7,808 nt of DNA from Methylomonas sp. (GTDB taxonomy: Bacteria; Pseudomonadota; Gammaproteobacteria; Methylococcales; Methylomonadaceae), in NCBI GenBank assembly GCA_026988195.1, contig JALSLS010000418.1:1-7808 (forward strand), given 5' to 3'. The position numbers and the translations under genes are program-made. Shown here piece by piece: positions 1 to 5,218 of this stretch. The notes beneath the pieces were generated by a model that searched no databases, was not told the DNA's origin, and saw nothing but the letters and a program-made list of their open reading frames with translations. Numbering within the stretch: position 1 is the stretch's first letter; each line of letters begins with the position of its first letter.

Positions 1-17
1 TAAACCCTTGTGCCACG

Positions 18-93
18 CGTCATCCCCGAGGTCTTTTATCGGGGATCCATTTTCAGTGAACTAGATTCCTGCTAAGAGAATGCAGGAATGACG
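18..93. repeat. Palindromic intergenic repeat (REP/MITE-like)
   Basis: Two hairpins of identical geometry stand in tandem. The first has stem ATCCCCGA (22-29) with TCGGGGAT (39-46). The second has stem ATTCCTGC (65-72) with GCAGGAAT (82-89). Each is a perfect 8-bp stem with a 9-base loop. The whole unit is bounded by an inverted CGTCAT (18-23) and ATGACG (88-93), and the inner flanks GGATCCA and TAGATTCC also pair imperfectly, so the element could fold as one long arm. GTCAT-bounded units with internal GGGAT/ATTCC-type arms resemble the dispersed palindromic repeats found in many gammaproteobacterial genomes; this is recalled, not searched. No transposase is present. Only one copy is in the window, so repetitiveness is inferred. 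Confidence 0.6.
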
Positions 94-160
94 GGGTTGC
101 AATGTTGGCTTTTTTTAAATGGCGGAAGCTCATGGGTAATCAGGAAGTTTTATAAGTTTA

Positions 161-190
161 CACACTCATAATTTATGGGTGTGCCTTTCT
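161..190 (+). terminator. Possible terminator of an upstream transcript
   Basis: Bases 161-170 (CACACTCATA) pair with 174-183 (TATGGGTGTG). This gives a 10-bp stem with one T-G wobble and a 3-base loop, followed by the pyrimidine-rich CCTTTCTT. The stem is good but the T-tract is short and interrupted, so it may be a weak terminator or an mRNA 3'-end stabilising hairpin for the gene to the left. On the minus strand the stem is followed by TAAACTTATAAAA, which is not a clean U-tract either. Confidence 0.4.
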
Positions 191-269
191 TAATTAGAGG
201 GCTGACTGTAAATACTTAAAATTGTAATACCCCTATTTGGTTTTAATCTAAGTAGGTTGTTGATGTAGG

Positions 270-292
270 ATACGACCCAGTCGTATTTTTTT
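270..292 (+). terminator. Terminator-like hairpin just before hcp
   Basis: ATACGAC (270-276) pairs perfectly with GTCGTAT (280-286) around the 3-base loop CCA, and seven T follow (286-292, the first being part of the stem). This is the classic intrinsic-terminator layout, although the stem is short (7 bp, three of them G-C). It ends 11 bases before the hcp Shine-Dalgarno sequence. A transcript from upstream would therefore meet it in the 5' leader. It could terminate upstream transcription, act as an attenuator, or be a 5'-UTR stability hairpin on a highly expressed message. Confidence 0.55.
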
Positions 293-303
293 AATAAAAA
301 TAT

Positions 304-310
304 AGAGGTG
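304..310 (+). promoter_or_regulatory. hcp ribosome binding site (decides the start)
   Basis: AGAGGTG lies 6 bases before ATG 317 and is a strong Shine-Dalgarno match. The GTG at 308-310, which is in frame and could be taken as a start, lies inside this site and so cannot sensibly be the initiation codon. A protein starting at 317 (MSVDQFIKIGD) also matches the usual N-terminus of Hcp. Confidence 0.8.
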
Positions 311-316
311 AAAAAA

Positions 317-802
317 ATGTCAGTTGATCAGTTTATAAAAATTGGTGATATTAAAGGTGAAGCTCAAGATGATAAACATAAAGAAGATATTGATGTTTTA
401 TCTTGGAGCTGGGGAATGTCTCAATCAGGCAATACTCATATGGGCGGCGGTAGTGGTGCCGGAAAAGTCAGCATACAAGACCTTTCTTTTACCTGCTATG
501 TGGAAAAGTCCACACCGGTGCTCATGATGGCTTGTAGTAATGGTAAGCATTATCCAGAAGCCAAATTAGTTGTTAGAAAAGCTGGGGAAACGCCACTGGA
601 GTACGTCATCATTACGATGAAAGATGTTATTTGTACTTCTGTTTCTACGGGGGGCTCTGGAGGTGAAGACAGGTTAACCTGTAATGTGACTCTTAATTTT
701 GGATCAGTCAATGTAGATTACCAAGCACAAAAAAATGATGGTGCAAAAGATGGTGGTCCAATTAAATATGGTTGGGATATTGCTGCCAATAAAAAACTTT
801 AA
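317..802 (+). CDS. hcp: Hcp (TssD), T6SS inner-tube protein
   Basis: Hcp forms hexameric rings that stack into the tube expelled by the contracting sheath. It is also a secreted product and a chaperone or carrier for small effectors that sit in the ring lumen. The 161-residue length is typical of a simple Hcp with no C-terminal effector extension. Family hallmarks visible are FIKIGDIKGE (6-15), the WSWGMSQSG segment (30-38), the glycine-rich loop with GAGKV (47-51), STGGSGGEDR (110-119) and DGAKDGG near the C-terminus. Serine 31, the lumen residue implicated in effector binding in P. aeruginosa Hcp1, is kept. From memory the protein is very close to Hcp1. There is no signal peptide, as expected. 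It has four cysteines (60, 73, 106, 122), more than I recall in Hcp1. The gene is flanked by a hairpin on the 5' side and a strong terminator on the 3' side, which suggests its own abundant transcript. Confidence 0.97.
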   Translation: MSVDQFIKIGDIKGEAQDDKHKEDIDVLSWSWGMSQSGNTHMGGGSGAGKVSIQDLSFTCYVEKSTPVLMMACSNGKHYPEAKLVVRKAGETPLEYVIITMKDVICTSVSTGGSGGEDRLTCNVTLNFGSVNVDYQAQKNDGAKDGGPIKYGWDIAANKKL

Positions 803-829
803 TTCCTCATTATTGAAGGAATAATATTT

Positions 830-864
830 GACCAGATATTAATTTGTATCTGGTCTTATTTTTT
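830..864 (+). terminator. Intrinsic terminator after hcp
   Basis: GACCAGATA (830-838) pairs perfectly with TATCTGGTC (847-855), a 9-bp stem with an 8-base loop, followed by TTATTTTTT (856-864). It begins 27 bases after the hcp stop codon. A weaker hairpin, ATTCCT (802-807) with AGGAAT (817-822), stands between the stop and this terminator. This should end most hcp transcripts, leaving tagJ and later genes to read-through or a separate promoter. Confidence 0.85.
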
Positions 865-1001
865 GTATTAAACGACCCAAAATATATACAGTATCTCATT
901 TAGGAACGAGGATTTAATAATACCCGTTCCTTAGATAGGTAATACCTAAATGTAGGGGGAAACAATACAAAAACACTAGGATGAATAATAGGGTAAAAAT
1001 A
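865..1001 (+). promoter_or_regulatory. Leader/promoter region of the tagJ-clpV operon
   Basis: This segment lies between the hcp terminator and tagJ. A weak sigma70-like pair is possible: TTGTAT (863-868), 16 bases, TATACA (885-890). Downstream, AGGAACG-A-GG (902-911) pairs with CCCGTTCCT (923-931), a 9-bp stem with one bulged A and an 11-base AT-rich loop but no T-run. A small palindrome TAGGT-AAT-ACCTA (936-948) follows. These could be operators or leader structures. Several GGA triplets (903, 910, 958, 979) are compatible with post-transcriptional control by a CsrA/RsmA-type protein, as known for the P. aeruginosa system, but none forms a full consensus. The likely Shine-Dalgarno for tagJ is AGGG at 990-993. 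No sigma54 -24/-12 element was found. Confidence 0.4.
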
Positions 1002-1814
1002 ATGACTGCTGAAGAACTTATAAATAATGGTCAGTTAGATGAAGCTTTTGTACAATTAAAAAAACAAGTTCAAGCTGACCCAGCAAACCCTAAATTACGA
1101 ATATTTTTGTTTCAAATATTAGCTGTTATGGGTGAGTGGCAACGGGCATTAACTCAACTTAATGTAGTAGGTGATATGGATGCGGCAAGTTTACCAATGG
1201 TTCAAACTTATCGTGAACTTATTAGGTGTGAAGTTTTTAGAGAAGATGTTTTTAAAGGGAATAGAAAAGCATTAGTCTTTGGAGAACCTAAGCAATGGAT
1301 TGTATTGTTAATTGAAGCATTAGCAAGCACTGGATCAACAAGCAATGAAAAGGTAGCTGAATTGAGAAATCAGGCTTTTGAAATGGCCCCGGTAATATCA
1401 GGGAATATTGATAAAGAACCGTTTTCCTGGATTGCAGATGCTGACTCACGGTTAGGCCCCGTATTAGAGCTTATCATAAATGGCCGTTATTATTGGGTTC
1501 CCATGTCAAACATTAAACAAATAAAAATTGAAGAACCCACAGATTTACGGGATATGGTTTGGACAGCTGCTCATTTTATGTGGATAAATGATGGGGAAAC
1601 GATAGGCTTTATTCCTACAAGATATGTCAATAGCCACGAGGAGTCTGATACAGATTTGAAGCTATCACGAAAAACTATCTGGCAACAAGCAAGTGAAAAT
1701 GAATTTTTTGGGAAAGGTCAAAGGCTTTTTACCACAGATAAAGATGATTATTCTCTAATGAATATTCGAGATATATCTTTTACGGTAGAGGAAGCTTTGC
1801 TTAGTCATGATTAA
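1002..1814 (+). CDS. tagJ: TagJ/ImpE family T6SS accessory protein
   Basis: TagJ (HsiE1 in P. aeruginosa) is a cytoplasmic accessory protein that binds the TssB sheath subunit and is thought to help ClpV engage the contracted sheath; it is not essential for secretion. The N-terminal part (about 1-130) is helical and TPR-like: NGQLDEAFVQLKK is followed by a second helix pair around MGEWQRALTQL. The C-terminal part carries the ImpE signature beginning at W143: WIADADSRLGPVLE, then GRYYWVP, DLRDMVW and FIPTRY. I chose ATG 1002 (270 residues, starting MTAEELI), because AGGG lies 8 bases upstream and family members usually start with this helix. ATG 981 would add 7 residues (MNNRVKI), but it has AGG directly abutting it and no well-placed ribosome binding site. 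Presence of tagJ places the cluster in the TagJ-containing H1-like class. Confidence 0.92.
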   Translation: MTAEELINNGQLDEAFVQLKKQVQADPANPKLRIFLFQILAVMGEWQRALTQLNVVGDMDAASLPMVQTYRELIRCEVFREDVFKGNRKALVFGEPKQWIVLLIEALASTGSTSNEKVAELRNQAFEMAPVISGNIDKEPFSWIADADSRLGPVLELIINGRYYWVPMSNIKQIKIEEPTDLRDMVWTAAHFMWINDGETIGFIPTRYVNSHEESDTDLKLSRKTIWQQASENEFFGKGQRLFTTDKDDYSLMNIRDISFTVEEALLSHD

Positions 1815-1850
1815 ACTTTTAATAACGATTAGGTTAGTTTAGGGCTGGGT

Positions 1851-2348
1851 ATGGCAGAAATAACATCGAACGAAACCCTGCAACCTTCTTTGCTTGATAG
1901 ATTGGCTGATGATGAGCCTAATGAAAAAAAGGAATCAAGAGATAAGCGGGTGTTGTCTACCAAGCAACTTCGGATGTCAGTTATTCGAGACCTTTCTTGG
2001 CTTTTAAATGCAAGTAACCGCGAAGTTTTAGGCGATATGGAAAAATATCCCCATGTTAAAGATTCAGTCCTTAATTATGGAATGCCTGATTTATCAGGGC
2101 GTGTTGCCATTGGAATGGATATTATTCAGTTGGAAAAAATTATAAAAAGAATTATTACTTTTTTTGAGCCCCGCATTATAAAAAGGTCTTTATCAGTTAA
2201 AGTTCTAAGAACGGAAGGGATGGATAGGACTGCAATTAATTTTGATATTGAAGCAGATTTGTGGGCACAGCCTTTACCTTTACATTTATATTTAAGAACT
2301 GAATTAGACTTGGAAACGGGTGAAATAACACTCGAAAATAAAGGTTAA
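1851..2348 (+). CDS. tssE: TssE, T6SS baseplate protein (gp25-like)
   Basis: TssE is a small baseplate wedge subunit related to phage T4 gp25; it is thought to start sheath polymerisation by donating a strand to the first TssB-TssC ring. The 165-residue protein shows the expected order: LLDRL (14-18), a charged variable linker, LRMSVIRDLSWLLN (40-53), the YPHVKDSVLNYGMPDLSG block (66-83), and the gp25 signature FEPRI (105-109) with the conserved E-P-R at 106-108. The C-terminal half ends in the usual beta strands. The start at ATG 1851 is supported by AGGG at 1841-1844, 6 bases upstream. The gene lies 36 bases after tagJ and only 3 bases before tssF, so these are almost certainly cotranscribed. 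No oddity is seen. Confidence 0.95.
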   Translation: MAEITSNETLQPSLLDRLADDEPNEKKESRDKRVLSTKQLRMSVIRDLSWLLNASNREVLGDMEKYPHVKDSVLNYGMPDLSGRVAIGMDIIQLEKIIKRIITFFEPRIIKRSLSVKVLRTEGMDRTAINFDIEADLWAQPLPLHLYLRTELDLETGEITLENKG

Positions 2349-2351
2349 ACA

Positions 2352-4220
2352 ATGGATCCTCGGATACTTAGTTATTACAATAGTGAATTACAGCATGTTC
2401 GTGAAATGGGTGCTGAATTTGCTAAAGAGTACCCTAAAATTGCCGCACGGCTTGGTATGGATGGTATTGACTGTTCAGACCCTTATGTAGAAAGGTTGCT
2501 AGAAGGGTTTGCTTTTTTAGCGGCAAGAGTTCAGGTGAAAATGGATGCTGAATACCCTGACTTTACCCAACATCTACTGGAAATGGTATACCCCCATTAC
2601 CTAACCCCCATTCCATCGATGACCATCGTCCAGTTTAACCCAGAATTAAACGAAAGTTCACTCGCTGAAGGGTATTCAATAGAACGGGGAAGTGTACTTC
2701 GTAGTCAAATAGCCAAAGGCGAATCATCTGCCTGTGAATATAGAACCGCTCATAATACTGTTTTATGGCCATTAGAGGTTACAGCTGCAAAATATTTAAC
2801 CACAGGGCATGCAGTTTCTAATAATTGTAACCGAAAAATTAGCCGTGCTAAATCAGGGTTGAAATTAGTTTTAAAAACAACGGCAGGTATGAATTTTAAT
2901 GAGTTGCTTGATTTAGATGATTTAACTCTTTATTTAAAAAGTAATGATGAAACGGCTACCTTTTTATATGAGCAGTTAGTGGCAAATACCATGGAAATAA
3001 ATTACCATGGAACGGGGTTAAAAACCTACCAAAAAGGCAATGCTATTGAAGCTGTAGGGTTTGAAGATGAAGAAGCTTTATTACCTTATACATCACAATC
3101 TTTTTCTGGTTATAGGTTATTACAAGAATACTTTAATTTTCCTGAACGCTTTCGGTTTATAAAACTAACAGGGTTAAAAGACATTTTTTCTAAATGTACG
3201 GGTAACGAGATTGAAATAGTTTTTGCCTTTAACTATAACCACCCCAAATTAGATGACACTTTTGATCAAAGTACTTTTTTACTCAATTGTACTCCAGCCA
3301 TTAATCTATTTTCTAAGCAAGCAGATAGAATTCATCTTAATAATAAAACCCACCAATATCATGTGCTTCCAGATAGAACAAAGCCCTTAGATTATGAGGT
3401 TTATTCAATTGAAGAAACTTTAGGTATCGGTTCCAGCAAAGAAGATCAACAAACCTTTTACCCTTTTTATGATGCCAGTAATTTTTATGGACATAGAGAG
3501 CAGATGGCATACTACACTATAAAAAGAGATCCTAGAGTTACTTCATCAAAAAGATTAAGACTAGGTCCTCGCTCAAGCTATATCGGGAATGAGACTTTTA
3601 TTTCTATTGTTGATGCTAAACAGGCACCTTATAACTTAAACTTAAAACAATTGGCGACCAAGGTGTTATGTACAAATCGAGATCTGCCATTATTTATGCC
3701 CATTGGGAAAGGGTACACGGATTTCACTTTGCAAATAGGGGCTCCTGTCAGCTCGGTTAAATGTGTTGCAGGACCGACTAAACCAAAGCCATCTTTAGCG
3801 CAGGGAGAAGCAGCCTGGAAATTAATTAGTCATTTATCTCTAAATTATTTAACTCTTATCGATACAGATGAAGAGCATGGAGCGGTAGCATTAAGAGATT
3901 TATTAATGTTATATACAGATAAAAATGATTCAGTGATTCAAAAACAAATTGAGGGTGTTTTAAAGATTTCATCTAAAGCAATTTTAAGGCGAATAGAAGG
4001 GCAAGGGCCTATTTCATTTGGTCGAGGATTAGAGGTGACTGTTGAATTTGATGAAAGTTTATATGAAGGTACTGGAGTATTCTTATTGGGAACAGTTTTA
4101 GAACGATTTTTTGCTAAATATACAACAATTAACTCGTTTGTAGAAACGGTTATTAAAACAACGGATAGAGGTGAGATACATCGATGGGTGACTCGAAGAG
4201 GAACGAAGCATATTTTGTAG
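2352..4220 (+). CDS. tssF: TssF (VasA/ImpG), T6SS baseplate wedge protein
   Basis: TssF is the largest wedge protein of the T6SS baseplate. Two copies join one TssG in a complex that binds TssE and TssK and surrounds the VgrG hub. The length of 622 residues is normal. The N-terminal family signature is clear: YYNSELQHVREMGAEFAKEYP (8-28), with PKIAARLGM after it and a downstream FAFLAARVQ helix. The central motif SGYRLLQEYFNFPERF spans 252-267, and the C-terminus has the usual DRGEIHRW-type ending. Translation starts 3 bases after tssE; its Shine-Dalgarno AAAGG (2340-2344) overlaps the end of tssE, suggesting translational coupling. The last 37 bases overlap the start of tssG in another frame. 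The protein has no signal peptide or membrane segment, in line with cytoplasmic assembly docked on the inner membrane. Confidence 0.96.
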   Translation: MDPRILSYYNSELQHVREMGAEFAKEYPKIAARLGMDGIDCSDPYVERLLEGFAFLAARVQVKMDAEYPDFTQHLLEMVYPHYLTPIPSMTIVQFNPELNESSLAEGYSIERGSVLRSQIAKGESSACEYRTAHNTVLWPLEVTAAKYLTTGHAVSNNCNRKISRAKSGLKLVLKTTAGMNFNELLDLDDLTLYLKSNDETATFLYEQLVANTMEINYHGTGLKTYQKGNAIEAVGFEDEEALLPYTSQSFSGYRLLQEYFNFPERFRFIKLTGLKDIFSKCTGNEIEIVFAFNYNHPKLDDTFDQSTFLLNCTPAINLFSKQADRIHLNNKTHQYHVLPDRTKPLDYEVYSIEETLGIGSSKEDQQTFYPFYDASNFYGHREQMAYYTIKRDPRVTSSKRLRLGPRSSYIGNETFISIVDAKQAPYNLNLKQLATKVLCTNRDLPLFMPIGKGYTDFTLQIGAPVSSVKCVAGPTKPKPSLAQGEAAWKLISHLSLNYLTLIDTDEEHGAVALRDLLMLYTDKNDSVIQKQIEGVLKISSKAILRRIEGQGPISFGRGLEVTVEFDESLYEGTGVFLLGTVLERFFAKYTTINSFVETVIKTTDRGEIHRWVTRRGTKHIL

Positions 4221-5200
4221 ATAAAAGCCTTCTGGAAAATCCTTATGAATTTAGTTTTTTTCAGGCAATTAGACTACTTGAGTGTATTAACCCCGAAAAG
4301 CCGTTATTAGGCAGAGGGGTTAAACCTATTGATGATGCTGTTCGGCTTGATCAAGATGTATCTTTGACATTTGCTCCTTCAACCATTACCGCCTACCAGT
4401 ATAGAGATGGCTATTCTGTCCCCCATTTATCTACCGTTTTTTTTGGATTATTTGGCCCTAACGGTGCTTTACCAACGCATTTAACTGAATACGCGTTCCA
4501 GCGTTTAAATCACCACCGCGACCCTACTTTTATTCGGTTTATCAATATATTTCAGCATAGAATGTTGTCACTGATTTATAGAGCTTGGGCAAATGCACAA
4601 CCTACCGTGAATTTTGATAGACCCGAGGAAGATCGCTTTAAAATTTATGTCGGTAGTTTTATAGGAATTGCCCCAAAATCAAATCAGAATAGAGATTCAA
4701 TAACTGACCATTTAAAACTGCATTATGCCGGTCATTTTTCTTGCCAAAATAAGCATGCTGAAGGTTTGGCTTCAATAATACATGGCTATTTTGGCCTGAC
4801 CGTAGAAATAGAAGAGTTTGTGGGGGAGTGGTTGGATATACCCGATGATAGTATTTGTCGCTTGGGGGATTCTGAGCGAACAGGTATGTTAGGGACGACA
4901 GTTATTTTGGGGAATCAAATCTGGAGCCGACAGAATAAATTTAGAATTATATTAGGCCCTATGGGAATTGAATTATATAAATTGATGTTACCAACAGGGG
5001 ATAGTTTAAAAAAGTTAGTTTCAATTGTTAAAAACTATGTAGGAATTGAACTAGGGTGGGACATTCAACTTATTTTGAAAAATGAAGACGTACCACAAAC
5101 CAGTCTTAACAATGGATTTCAACTAGGCTGGACAACATGGTTAGGTAAAAGAAAAAGTGAACTAGATGCAAGTGATTTAGTTTTAAAACCAATTAAGTAG
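4184..5200 (+). CDS. tssG: TssG (VasB/ImpH), T6SS baseplate wedge protein
   Basis: TssG is the partner of TssF in the baseplate wedge; it holds the two TssF copies together and contacts TssK. The 338-residue length is typical. Signatures seen are PYEFSFFQAIRLLE (20-33) near the N-terminus, FFGLFGPNGALPTHLTEY (86-103), which is the most diagnostic block, a following HHRDPTFIRF-type segment, and a C-terminal LGWTTWLG motif. The ATG at 4184 lies inside tssF, and AGAGGTGAG (4167-4175) stands 8 bases upstream, so the overlap start is well supported and implies coupling to tssF translation. The gene is followed after 18 bases by clpV. Sequence composition is like that of its neighbours and no damage is visible. 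Confidence 0.95.
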   Translation: MGDSKRNEAYFVDKSLLENPYEFSFFQAIRLLECINPEKPLLGRGVKPIDDAVRLDQDVSLTFAPSTITAYQYRDGYSVPHLSTVFFGLFGPNGALPTHLTEYAFQRLNHHRDPTFIRFINIFQHRMLSLIYRAWANAQPTVNFDRPEEDRFKIYVGSFIGIAPKSNQNRDSITDHLKLHYAGHFSCQNKHAEGLASIIHGYFGLTVEIEEFVGEWLDIPDDSICRLGDSERTGMLGTTVILGNQIWSRQNKFRIILGPMGIELYKLMLPTGDSLKKLVSIVKNYVGIELGWDIQLILKNEDVPQTSLNNGFQLGWTTWLGKRKSELDASDLVLKPIK

Positions 5201-5218
5201 ATAAATAAAGGCCAAAAT

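Larger units (their letters stand above)
1..316. other. Gene-free region upstream of hcp
   Basis: No open frame of believable length with coding character is visible on either strand here. The stretch holds three structured elements that are listed separately: a palindromic repeat (18-93), a 10-bp hairpin (161-190) and a hairpin with a T-run (270-292). The hcp ribosome binding site follows at 304-310. The rest is AT-rich. A run of seven T (110-116) follows the repeat but has no GC-rich stem directly before it. In the H1-type gene order tssC would lie upstream, so this is probably the tssC-hcp intergenic region, but no part of tssC is visible to confirm that. Confidence 0.7.

Noticed and set aside
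1..3. TAA at the very first bases as the stop codon of tssC
   Set aside because: tssC is expected to the left, but no upstream codons are available to read, so the match could be chance.
202..230. Sigma70 promoter CTGACT-N17-TAATAC upstream of hcp
   Set aside because: Only about 4/6 and 3/6 matches in AT-rich DNA, where such pairs are common; not strong enough to annotate.
308..316. GTG start for Hcp, adding MKK to the N-terminus
   Set aside because: The GTG lies inside the Shine-Dalgarno AGAGGTG, whereas ATG 317 is 6 bases after it and gives the normal Hcp N-terminus.
94..316. Sigma54 promoter before hcp
   Set aside because: T6SS loci are often sigma54-dependent, but no GG-N10-GC element fits; the TTGGC at 105-109 has AT, not GC, at the -12 position.
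342..527. 61-codon plus-strand frame inside hcp
   Set aside because: Out-of-frame shadow of hcp, without ribosome binding site or recognisable protein features.
981..1001. ATG 981 as the tagJ start
   Set aside because: The nearest purine-rich sites either abut it (AGG 978-980) or lie about 20 bases away (GGGGGA, 955-960). ATG 1002 has AGGG at good spacing and a family-like first helix. It remains a possible alternative.
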